A stretch of 56,363 nt of DNA from contig NZ_JACMSF010000056.1 in NCBI RefSeq assembly GCF_014257025.1, positions 1-56,363 on the forward strand, written 5' to 3'. Positions 7,756-15,837 of the stretch are shown here, piece after piece (position 1 is the stretch's first letter; every line of letters starts with the position of its first letter). This DNA comes from Streptomyces cupreus (GTDB taxonomy: Bacteria; Actinomycetota; Actinomycetes; Streptomycetales; Streptomycetaceae). The translations under genes and the position numbers were made by a program. The notes beneath the pieces are model-generated. The model had not been told where the DNA came from and did no database searches. It was given only the letters and a program-made list of their open reading frames with translations.

Positions 7756-8862
7756 TTACTTCTCCTGCTGCTTGCGCCAGCGAATTCCGGCCTCAAGGAA
7801 GCCGTCGATCTCACCGTCGAGCACGGACTGCGGGTTGCCGACCTCGAACTCGGTCCGCAGGTCCTTGACCATCTGGTACGGGTGCAGGACGTACGAACGC
7901 ATCTGGTTGCCCCAGGAGTTGCCGCCGTCGCCCTTGAGGGCGTCCATCTTGGCCTGCTCCTCCTGGCGGCGCCGCTCCAGCAGCTTGGCCTGGAGGACGT
8001 TCATGGCGGTGGCCTTGTTCTGGATCTGCGACCGCTCGTTCTGGCAGGAGACGACGATGCCGGTGGGAAGGTGGGTGAGGCGCACCGCGGAGTCGGTGGT
8101 GTTGACGCCCTGGCCGCCGGGCCCGGAGGACCGGTATACGTCCACCCGCAGCTCGGACTCGTCGATCTCGACGTGGTCGGTCTGCTCGACCACGGGCAGG
8201 ACCTCGACGCCCGCGAAGGAGGTCTGTCGCCGCCCCTGGTTGTCGAACGGCGAGATCCGCACGAGCCGGTGCGTGCCCTGCTCGACGGAGAGCGTGCCGT
8301 AGGCGTACGGCGCCTGCACGGAGAAGGTGGTCGACTTGATGCCGGCCTCTTCCGCGTACGACGTCTCGATGAGCTCCGTCTTGTAGCCGTGGCGCTCCGC
8401 CCAGCGCAGGTACATGCGCTGGAGCTGCTCGGCGAAGTCTGCGGCGTCGACGCCACCGGCCTCGGCGCGGATGTTCACCAGCGCCTCACGGGAGTCGTAC
8501 TCCCCGCTGAGCAGGGTCCGCACCTCCATCTCGTCCAGCGCCCTCTTGACGGCGGTGAGCTCGGACTCGGCCTCGGCACGGGTGTCCGGGTCGTCCTCCT
8601 CCTCGGCCATCTCGAAGAGCACGGCGAGATCGTCGATACGACCGCGCAGGGCCTCGGCCTTCCGCACCTCGGCCTGGAGGTGGGAGAGCTTGCTGGTGAT
8701 CTTCTGCGCCTCGTCCGGGTTGTCCCACAGGGACGGCGCGGCCGCCTGCTCCTCAAGCACGGCGATATCTGCCCTCAGCTTGTCGAGGTCCAGAACGGCC
8801 TCGATCGACTCCATGGTCGAGGAGAGGGACTTGAGCTCTTCGGATACATCGACGACTGCCAC
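7756..8862 (-). CDS. prfB: Peptide chain release factor 2
   Basis: 368 residues from GTG 8862, which matches the usual RF2 length; an ATG 10 codons upstream is less likely. The codon-recognition tripeptide SPF (Ser204-Phe206), diagnostic of RF2 (UGA and UAA), and the universal GGQ motif (249-251) that triggers peptidyl-tRNA hydrolysis are both present. The frame is continuous, with no in-frame UGA and none of the programmed +1 frameshift that autoregulates RF2 in many other bacteria. A GGGAG sequence lies very close to the GTG. It is followed by its own terminator and preceded, on the same strand, by pkaB. Confidence 0.97.
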   Translation of the reverse strand: MAVVDVSEELKSLSSTMESIEAVLDLDKLRADIAVLEEQAAAPSLWDNPDEAQKITSKLSHLQAEVRKAEALRGRIDDLAVLFEMAEEEDDPDTRAEAESELTAVKRALDEMEVRTLLSGEYDSREALVNIRAEAGGVDAADFAEQLQRMYLRWAERHGYKTELIETSYAEEAGIKSTTFSVQAPYAYGTLSVEQGTHRLVRISPFDNQGRRQTSFAGVEVLPVVEQTDHVEIDESELRVDVYRSSGPGGQGVNTTDSAVRLTHLPTGIVVSCQNERSQIQNKATAMNVLQAKLLERRRQEEQAKMDALKGDGGNSWGNQMRSYVLHPYQMVKDLRTEFEVGNPQSVLDGEIDGFLEAGIRWRKQQEK

Positions 8863-8972
8863 GCTCCCAGCGTAACGGCTACGGCAAGCCATCAGCGCCG
8901 GGTGCCTGTGGCCGACCTCTCAGCAGCGGCAGCCCGCAGGCGCCGGGCCGCGCGTCCCACCCACCGCCACGG

Positions 8973-10205
8973 TCACGGCGATGCCGGCGCCGTGTTCTTC
9001 GTGTCCTGCGGCGTCGCGTCCGCGTCGTCCCCCGACGTCGCCAGCCATGTACCCACGCCCCCCGCGACCACCAGCACCACCGCCGCCGCCCCCACGGCCA
9101 CCCGCCGTCGCCGCGTGGCCGCCTTGTGCCGGGCCGAGCCCGGTCGAGGGGCCCCCGAGGCCCGGGGCACCCGCGCCGTGCCGCGAGCGCCACCCGCCAG
9201 CTCGTCCGGTCCCGGAACCCTCATCGACGTATGGGTGTCACGGTTCGAGTCGGTCGGCTTCGCCCCCGGAACCAAGGGCACCGCGCCCCGACGCACCTGC
9301 CCCGACGGGGCAGGCTCCTGCGGCGCCGTCTCCTCCTCCACCGGCTCCGTGTCCGGCTCGTCCACGTCCAACGGCGGCATCCCCGCCAGCATCGGCAGCA
9401 GCTCCCGCAGCCGCACCCCCAGCTCGGACGCGCGCAACCGGGACGCGGGCGCCTTCGCCAGACACTGCACGACGAGTTGCCACAGCTCGTCGGGGATACC
9501 CGGCAGCGGGGCCACGGTCTCCGTCACATGGCGGCGCAGCACCGCCCCCGGATGACCGCCGCCGAAGGGGGTGAATCCCGCCAGCAGCTCGTACAGGACC
9601 GTGGCCAGCGCGTAGATGTCCACGGACGCCCGAGGCGGCAGCCCCTCCACGATCTCCGGCGCCAGATAGTCCGGCGTACCGATGATCTTCGTCGCCCGCG
9701 TCCGCTTCGGGGAGTCGATGAGCTTCGCGACCCCGAAGTCGGTCAGCAGCGCGGGGTGCGCGCCGCCGGGGCCCAGCGGACCCTGCATGTCCAGCAGGAC
9801 GTTCTCCGGCTTCACATCCCGGTGCACGACCCCCGCCGCGTGCGCCGCGGCCAGCCCGTCCGCCACATCCGCCACGATCGCCACCGCGGCCTCGGGCGCG
9901 AGCCGCTTGTCGCGGTCGAGGCGGGTGCGCAGATCGGTGCCCCGGACCAGGTCCATGACCAGCGCGAGGTCGTTGCCGTCGACGACCAGGTCACGCACGG
10001 ACACGACATGCGGGTGCTCAAGCCCCAGCAGCGCCGTCCGCTCCTGCACGAAGCGTCCGACCAGCTCCTGGTCGGAGGCGAGATCCTCGCGCAGCAGCTT
10101 GATGGCGACGGGCCCCTCGGGTCCCTCGCCCAGCCACACCGTGCCGGCGCTGCCCCGTCCGAGGATCTGGTGGGCGGTGTACCGGCTGCCGATCTTCCGT
10201 GCCAA
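8973..10205 (-). CDS. pkaB: Membrane Ser/Thr protein kinase (PkaB type)
   Basis: 410 residues from TTG 10205, chosen because AGGAG lies five bases upstream and the protein then begins ARKIGSRYTAHQILGRGSAG, the kinase glycine loop. Kinase landmarks: VAIKLL (ATP-anchoring Lys), HRDVKPEN (catalytic Asp130), DFG (Asp156), APEI and a full C-lobe. A Pro/Glu-rich linker, a single membrane helix (~VAVGAAAVVLVVAGGVGTWL) and a short extracytoplasmic tail follow; there are no PASTA or other sensor repeats. It sits downstream of a second kinase of the same type on the same strand, the arrangement I recall for S. coelicolor pkaA-pkaB. Substrates cannot be inferred from sequence; the FHA protein encoded nearby is a candidate partner. 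Confidence 0.92.
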   Translation of the reverse strand: MARKIGSRYTAHQILGRGSAGTVWLGEGPEGPVAIKLLREDLASDQELVGRFVQERTALLGLEHPHVVSVRDLVVDGNDLALVMDLVRGTDLRTRLDRDKRLAPEAAVAIVADVADGLAAAHAAGVVHRDVKPENVLLDMQGPLGPGGAHPALLTDFGVAKLIDSPKRTRATKIIGTPDYLAPEIVEGLPPRASVDIYALATVLYELLAGFTPFGGGHPGAVLRRHVTETVAPLPGIPDELWQLVVQCLAKAPASRLRASELGVRLRELLPMLAGMPPLDVDEPDTEPVEEETAPQEPAPSGQVRRGAVPLVPGAKPTDSNRDTHTSMRVPGPDELAGGARGTARVPRASGAPRPGSARHKAATRRRRVAVGAAAVVLVVAGGVGTWLATSGDDADATPQDTKNTAPASP

Positions 10206-10368
10206 GACTGCTCCTACAGACGCGTGGTAGTCGCTGCTGCGCCATCCTGGGGGACAACCCCCAGACCCCCAGCCGACAAAACTACGCGTCCGACGAGCCA
10301 ACCTTCACCGCGGAGACGGAAATCACCCGCCAGGTGTCGACAAATCCACAGGCTCACTGCCTGTGGGC

Positions 10369-11991
10369 CTACTGGCCCGACGAGCTCCCGCCCAGGTCCC
10401 CGATCCACCCCGTCACCGTGGTGAACCAGTCCGTGAGCTGGTCCCAGTAGCCCTTGCCCGTGCCGATCCAGTCCTGCAGAGGGCTCAGCTCCCACACCAG
10501 CCACCCGGCCACGAACAGGATGACGATCGTGAACAGGCAGCCCTTGAGGCAGCCGAGACCCGGGATCTTCATCGGGTTGGCGCCGCGCTGCCGCGGCTGA
10601 CGCGGCTCCCGCTGCGGCTGGGGCGTGGGCGGCGGCGCGTACCGCTGCGGCTGCTGGGGTCGAGGCTGCTGCTGCGGGGCGTACTGCTGCGGCTGCGGCT
10701 GCCCCTGCTGCGGGTAGCCGTAACCGGGCCCCTGCTGCGGCTGGGGCCGTCGCTGCGGCGGCTGCTGCGGGCGCGCGACCTGCCGCTGGGGGCGGCGGCG
10801 CAGCGGATCCTGGCTGGGGTCGAGGTACTGGACCTGCGTCTGCTCGTTACGGTCGCGCGCGGCCCGCAGCTGGTTCTGCCAGGGGTGCGGCTCCTCGGGG
10901 CCGCCGGAGGGCCCAGCGGGCTGCCCGGGCGGCACCGGAGGCATGACGGCGGTGGGGTCGGCGGCGCCGGACGGTCCCGCGGTGTGCGGCAGGACGCTGG
11001 TCGCGGCGTTCGGGTCGTAGGCGCCGGCGCCGTGCTGCAGCACCTGCGTGGGGTCGGCCGAACCCGGGACCGTCGCGGGCGCCGGGTCGGGCGCGAGGAG
11101 CGCGGCGACGCCCTCGGCGGCGGCAATCTGCGCGGAGTTCGCGTGCACCCCGATGCCCTCGGCGACGACCCTGAGGCCGCGCGCGAGGTTCTCGGCGCTG
11201 GGGCGATGGTCCGGGTTCTTGGACAGGCAGCGCTCGATGACCGTCCACAGCGGGTCGGGCACGGTGGAGGGGCGGCGCGGTTCGGCGCTCAGGTGCTGGT
11301 GGAGGACTTCGAGGGCCGAGCCGCCGGAGAACGGGGGGCGGCCGGTGACCAGCTCGTACAGCAGGATGCCGGCGCCGTAGATGTCGACGGCGGAGGTCTG
11401 CGGGCGGCCCTCGGCGGACTCCGGCGCGACGTACGCGGGCGTGCCGACGAACTCATGGGTGCGGGTCAGGCCCGGGGAGTCGGCGAGGCGCGCGATGCCG
11501 AAGTCGGTGAGCATCGGGTGCATCTGGCCGCCGTTCTGCTTCAGCAGGACGTTGGCGGGCTTCAGGTCGCGGTGCACGACGCCGTCGGCGTGGCTGGCGG
11601 CGAGCGCGTCGGCGATCTGGGCGGTGAGCAGGGCGGCGGCGACCGGACTGAAGGGGCCGTTCTCGCGCAGGTAGCGGTGCAGGTCAGGGCCGTCGACGAG
11701 GTCCATGACCAGCGCCAGCAGCTCGCCCTCGACGACGAGGTCGCGGACCCGGACGATGTTCGGGTGGGTCAGCCGGAGCAGGACGGACCGCTCCCTGAGG
11801 AACCGCATGACGATGTCGGCGTCGCTGGCCAGCTCCTCCTTGAGGACCTTGATCGCGACGGTCTCGCCGGGCTGGCCGGGCACGGCCGCCTCGGCGCCCG
11901 CGGTCTCACGCTGGCGGGCTCGCCAGACAGTGCCTGTGGCGCCGCGTCCGAGCGGCTCCTCAAGCAGGTACTTGCTGCCGACTGGCCGCAC
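10369..11991 (-). CDS. pkaA: Membrane Ser/Thr protein kinase (PkaA type) with Pro/Gln-rich linker
   Basis: 540 residues from GTG 11991; GGGAG lies about eight bases upstream and the kinase fold begins nine residues later. An upstream in-frame GTG at 12042 has no ribosome-binding site. Motifs: VAIKVLKEE, HRDLKPAN (Asp142), DFG (Asp163), APES. After the kinase domain comes ~200 residues of low complexity, including a stretch dominated by Gln, Pro and Tyr, then a membrane helix (CLFTIVILFVAGWLVW) and ~30 outside residues with four Trp. The short Trp-rich tail is the only possible sensor. Transcribed towards pkaB (163 bp apart) and divergent from the FHA/ATPase gene, hinting at a phospho-signalling module. 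Confidence 0.92.
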   Translation of the reverse strand: MRPVGSKYLLEEPLGRGATGTVWRARQRETAGAEAAVPGQPGETVAIKVLKEELASDADIVMRFLRERSVLLRLTHPNIVRVRDLVVEGELLALVMDLVDGPDLHRYLRENGPFSPVAAALLTAQIADALAASHADGVVHRDLKPANVLLKQNGGQMHPMLTDFGIARLADSPGLTRTHEFVGTPAYVAPESAEGRPQTSAVDIYGAGILLYELVTGRPPFSGGSALEVLHQHLSAEPRRPSTVPDPLWTVIERCLSKNPDHRPSAENLARGLRVVAEGIGVHANSAQIAAAEGVAALLAPDPAPATVPGSADPTQVLQHGAGAYDPNAATSVLPHTAGPSGAADPTAVMPPVPPGQPAGPSGGPEEPHPWQNQLRAARDRNEQTQVQYLDPSQDPLRRRPQRQVARPQQPPQRRPQPQQGPGYGYPQQGQPQPQQYAPQQQPRPQQPQRYAPPPTPQPQREPRQPRQRGANPMKIPGLGCLKGCLFTIVILFVAGWLVWELSPLQDWIGTGKGYWDQLTDWFTTVTGWIGDLGGSSSGQ

Positions 11992-12375
11992 GTCACGCGC
12001 TCCCTGCTGATTGCCTGAAAGTGTTCCGATGTTCCGACCCACTGTAGTGCCGGACGGATCGAAGCAAAGGTTCGCAGGAAAGACGCTCGGGCCGCTCCGT
12101 TTGGTTGCCGAACCCGCGCGTGACCGATCTCAAATGATCGTCCGCACGGTAGAGATGCGCCAGAGATACGGCAGGGATCAGGCACTTTTACGGGCAGAGC
12201 CGACCAATCAAGATCACTTGTCACCGGGCGGCAGGCGCGTTGTCAGTGGCAGGTGCGAGGATGCCTTCCGTACTGGCCGATGTGCTCGTGTGGCGGTGGG
12301 GGAAGTCCGCGGTGGAGGACCGCGGGGCGTCGTCCCCGTTCGCGGGTGCCCGCGCAGAAGGGACCGCTGACGGCG
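11992..12375. promoter_or_regulatory. Divergent control region between pkaA and the FHA/ATPase gene
   Basis: 384 bp with no convincing gene. It must contain both outward promoters. On the minus strand AGGCAATCAGCAGGGAGC gives the pkaA ribosome-binding site. An ATGCGCC-AGAGATACG element (12155-12170) is shared, with a 2-nt difference, with the region before the sortase-substrate gene. I could not assign -35/-10 boxes. Confidence 0.5.
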
Positions 12376-15300
12376 ATGCAGATCCGGCTGACCGTCGTAG
12401 ACCCGCTGGGCCCGCCGCCCCCCGCCGCCGCGCGGGGTCGCGCCGCGAGCTGCGACGTGCTGGTCACGGCGCCCGCCGGCACGGCCCTGGCCGCGGTGGC
12501 GTCGGCGCTCGCCTCGGCGGTCTCCGCCGGCGAGGGTCCTGTGGTGGTGTACGCGGGCGCGGAGCGGCTCGACAGCGCGCGCAGCACCCTGGGCGAGCCC
12601 CCGCTGATCGACGGCGCCGTCCTCTCCCTGGGCGCGCCCGCCGAACCCGAGGCCCACCCAGAGGTCGACGACGCCCCGACCCAGCTCCACGTGGTGGCGG
12701 GCCCCGACGCGGGCGGCGTCCACCTCCTGCACGGCGGCCGGATAAATGTCGGCCGGTCCGCCGACGCCGACGTACCCCTCGACGACCCGGACGTCTCCCG
12801 TCTGCACTGCGCGGTCACGGTCGGCGCCGACGGCCGCGTCTCGATCGCCGACCTCGGCTCCACCAACGGCACGACCCTGGACGGCACCCGCGTGGGCACC
12901 CGCCCGGTCCGCCTCACCCCGGGCGCGCTCCTGCGCATCGGCGAGTCGGCCCTACGACTCGCCCCGACGGGCGGCCCGGGGGCCCGGGTGCCGACGGTGC
13001 CGGACGGGGAGGGCCACATCCGCCTGTACGGCGCCCACACGCGCGTGGAGCCGACGCCGGGCGCCTCAGGGCCCACCGGGGAGACGCGGCACGCTTATGG
13101 CGCGGCCGCCTGGGGGGCGTCGTCGGCCACGTCGGGGGCGCAGGAGCACGGGCCGGTGGAGCCGCCTGTGGTGCCCGGACAGGGCGGAGCGCCTCGGATC
13201 GAGAGCCACGGGGCGGCGCGGGTCCCGGCGCCGCGCGGGGGCGACACCCACGGAGCCGGTTTCACGCCGGAGGCGCGCCCGCACGCGGATGACCGTCCGA
13301 CGGACGCGCACATGCGTCCGGTGGCCGACGACGGCCCGGAAGCCGGCGGCCGCAAGGGAACTCCGCTGCGCGGCACCGACGTCCCTCAGGGCATCCGCAA
13401 GCGCGGCGGCCTCGGCGCATGGGCGCGGCGGCTGACCGGCGGGCGCGGCGAACAGGACGCACCCGGACGCGAGGCCTACGACGAACAGGGCGCCGAAGCC
13501 GTGGAGCACCGCTCCACCGCCCACCGGCTCCCAGAGGCCTGGCCGGACCCCGCCGCCCTGCTGCTCACCGCCCTGGGCCCCGGCCCCCGCCTGTGGGAGC
13601 GCGGGCCGGATCACCCCGAGGCGCTCACCGTCCGCCTCGGCACCGCCGACCGCGCGGCCCCCGACGGCGCCGGACTGCTGCCCGCCGTCCCCGTGACCGC
13701 CGATCTGCGCGAGGCCGGCGCCCTGGGTCTCGCCGGTCCGCGCGCGCGACTCGCCGGTCTTGCCCGCGCGGTGGTGGCCCAGCTCGCCGCGCTGCACTCG
13801 CCGGACGCCCTGGAGATCGTGCTGATCAGCGCGGACCGCTCGCGCCCGCTGGAGGAGCGCACCGCCGAATGGTCCTGGCTCGGCTGGCTCCCGCATCTGC
13901 GCCCGTCCCACGGCCAGGACTGCCGCCTGCTGCTGGCCCACGACCGGGAACAGGCCACGGCCCGCACGGACGAGCTGCTCCGACGTCTTGACGACCACCT
14001 GGACCACCACGGAGAGCGGCCCTCCGCCGCCCCCGCCCGCCGCCCCTCCTGGGCCAGGGACGACCCGGCCGACCACTTCGCCGGGCCGTACACCGTGGTC
14101 GTCGTGGACGGCGACCCCGGCGGCGCCGACGTCCGGGAAGCCGTCGCGCGGCTCGCATCGGCCGGCCCGCGGGCCGGGATACACGTGCTGTGCCTCGCCG
14201 AGACACCTCCCGCCTCCCCCGCCTCTCCGGTCACCGAGACCTACCGCGCGGCATGCGCGGCGGCACCGTCGTTCCGGGAGTGCGGCGCGGTCGCCCTGCT
14301 GAGTGGCGATGTGGCGACCGCGCTGCGGCTGATGCGGGTCGCCCACGCCGCCGGAGCGGACGCCCCCGCCGACCCGGCCCCCGTCGCCCCCGGCACCGTG
14401 GCCGTCGTGGACGCCGTCTCGCTCCCCTGGGCCGAGCGGTTCGGGCGGGCTTTGGCACCACTGCGGCCGGACGGCGTCGTGGGAGAGCGGCAGGCGCGCG
14501 TCTCCGCGCCGCTGCCCCAGGCGGCCCGGCTGCTGGACGAGCTGGGTCTCGCCCGGGCCACCCCCGCCTCCCTGATGGCCCGCTGGGCGGACGCGGCCGA
14601 CGACGCCGAGGCGCTGGGCGGACGCGCGTGTGCCGTGCTGGGCGCCGGTCCGCGCGGCCCGGTCTGCGTGGACCTCGCGGCCGATGGACCGCATCTGCTG
14701 ATCGAGGGCCCCGCGGGCAGCGGCCGTACGGAGCTGCTGCGGGCGCTCGTCGCCTCGCTCGCCGCCGCCGAGCGGCCCGACCGGCTGACCATGGTCCTGA
14801 TGGACGGCCGGGACAGCACCGGCGCGGGCGGCAGCGGCGACGGACTGCGAGTGTGCACCGACGTCCCGCATGTCACCACCCACCTCACCGCCAACGACCC
14901 GGTCCGGATGCGGGAGCTCGCCCAGTCCCTGAGCGCCGAGCTGAAGCGGCGGGCCGAGCTGCTGGGCCGTTCCCACTTCGCGGAGTGGCACGCGGGCCGG
15001 GTGGTGACGGGCCGCATGGTCGCCCAGCGCACGGCCACCACCACCGCCGGCGGAACAGGAACCGGCGCCGCCGACCTGGACGCCCCGCCCAGCTCGACCC
15101 TGCGGCTGCGCCCGGCGGCGGCCCGCCGGCAGTCGGAGGCGGCACCGCCGCTGCCCCGTCTGGTCGTGGTCGTGGACGACCTCGACGCTCTGGTCTCCCC
15201 GGCCCTCGGCTCCCCCGGCCGACCGGCCGCGGGCTCGGTCATACGCGCCCTGGAGGCGGTGGCCCGGGAGGGCGAGCGGCTCGGCGTCCATCTGGTGGCC

Positions 15301-15660
15301 GCAACAGGCGCTGACGGCCGTACGGCCGAGTCGGAGCCGGCGCGCAGGGCCACCCTGCGGGTCACCCTCGACACCCCGGCCACGGGCCCGGACGAACCGG
15401 CACCCGGCCGAGCCAGGCTGACCTGGGCGGACGGCCGCGCGACCGCCTTCCAGGGCGGCCGGGTCACCGGCCGTATCCCCCGCACGGCGACCCTGCGCCC
15501 GACAGTCGTCCCCCTGGAATGGCACCGCATGGGCGACCCCCCGACCCGCCGCCCGGTCCGCGAACTCGGCAACGGCCCGACCGATCTCGCCCTTCTGGCC
15601 AGCGCGTTGGAGCGAGCGGCCAAGGAGGTCTCGGCCGCCGAGGTGCCGTCGCTCCTCTAG
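12376..15660 (+). CDS. Large FHA-domain protein with degenerate FtsK/SpoIIIE-like ATPase domain
   Basis: 1,094 residues from ATG 12376. Residues ~105-190 are an FHA domain (INVGRSADADVPL, SRLHC, DLGSTNGTTLDG), a phosphothreonine-binding fold. A low-complexity linker (~200-390) rich in Pro, Gly and Arg follows. Residues ~400-1060 resemble the P-loop part of FtsK/SpoIIIE or EssC/EccC proteins: GPAGSGRT (778-785), where the Walker A Lys is Arg784, and a Walker B-like LVVVVDDLD (Asp934/935). No membrane helices are evident, so it is probably cytoplasmic. EssC-type secretion ATPases also join FHA and FtsK domains, but no ESX substrates or other ESX genes are near. Adjacent divergent kinases make phospho-regulated recruitment plausible. 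Function unknown. Confidence 0.85.
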   Translation: MQIRLTVVDPLGPPPPAAARGRAASCDVLVTAPAGTALAAVASALASAVSAGEGPVVVYAGAERLDSARSTLGEPPLIDGAVLSLGAPAEPEAHPEVDDAPTQLHVVAGPDAGGVHLLHGGRINVGRSADADVPLDDPDVSRLHCAVTVGADGRVSIADLGSTNGTTLDGTRVGTRPVRLTPGALLRIGESALRLAPTGGPGARVPTVPDGEGHIRLYGAHTRVEPTPGASGPTGETRHAYGAAAWGASSATSGAQEHGPVEPPVVPGQGGAPRIESHGAARVPAPRGGDTHGAGFTPEARPHADDRPTDAHMRPVADDGPEAGGRKGTPLRGTDVPQGIRKRGGLGAWARRLTGGRGEQDAPGREAYDEQGAEAVEHRSTAHRLPEAWPDPAALLLTALGPGPRLWERGPDHPEALTVRLGTADRAAPDGAGLLPAVPVTADLREAGALGLAGPRARLAGLARAVVAQLAALHSPDALEIVLISADRSRPLEERTAEWSWLGWLPHLRPSHGQDCRLLLAHDREQATARTDELLRRLDDHLDHHGERPSAAPARRPSWARDDPADHFAGPYTVVVVDGDPGGADVREAVARLASAGPRAGIHVLCLAETPPASPASPVTETYRAACAAAPSFRECGAVALLSGDVATALRLMRVAHAAGADAPADPAPVAPGTVAVVDAVSLPWAERFGRALAPLRPDGVVGERQARVSAPLPQAARLLDELGLARATPASLMARWADAADDAEALGGRACAVLGAGPRGPVCVDLAADGPHLLIEGPAGSGRTELLRALVASLAAAERPDRLTMVLMDGRDSTGAGGSGDGLRVCTDVPHVTTHLTANDPVRMRELAQSLSAELKRRAELLGRSHFAEWHAGRVVTGRMVAQRTATTTAGGTGTGAADLDAPPSSTLRLRPAAARRQSEAAPPLPRLVVVVDDLDALVSPALGSPGRPAAGSVIRALEAVAREGERLGVHLVAATGADGRTAESEPARRATLRVTLDTPATGPDEPAPGRARLTWADGRATAFQGGRVTGRIPRTATLRPTVVPLEWHRMGDPPTRRPVRELGNGPTDLALLASALERAAKEVSAAEVPSLL

Positions 15661-15793
15661 TCGCTGCTCCGGACGCCTGCTAGCGCCTGGGTGGAGGCCT
15701 AGTCACGACGTAATCACAATCGTCACCTTGACAGCGCAGGCGTACTTGCCGACCCCCGCGACCCGGCGTAGACCAGACCGCACAAGACAGCGC

Positions 15794-15805
15794 TCGAACG
15801 TTCGA
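15794..15805. promoter_or_regulatory. Perfect palindrome before the sugar ABC operon (LacI-type operator candidate)
   Basis: TCGAACGTTCGA with a central CG lies 32 bp upstream of the binding-protein ATG. LacI/GalR-family operators are CG-centred palindromes of this kind, and Streptomyces carbohydrate ABC operons are usually controlled by such repressors. No regulator gene is adjacent, so the assignment is inference. Confidence 0.5.
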
Positions 15806-15837
15806 CGAGGCAACGAAGCACGAAGAACGGGGCAGTG

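Noticed and set aside
7756..8862. Programmed +1 frameshift in prfB
   Set aside because: The frame is continuous from the start to the stop, with no internal UGA near the N-terminus.
15794..15805. LexA (SOS) box reading of TCGAACGTTCGA
   Set aside because: The actinobacterial LexA box has four bases between the GAAC and GTTC half-sites; here they directly abut, and the gene downstream is a sugar-binding protein.
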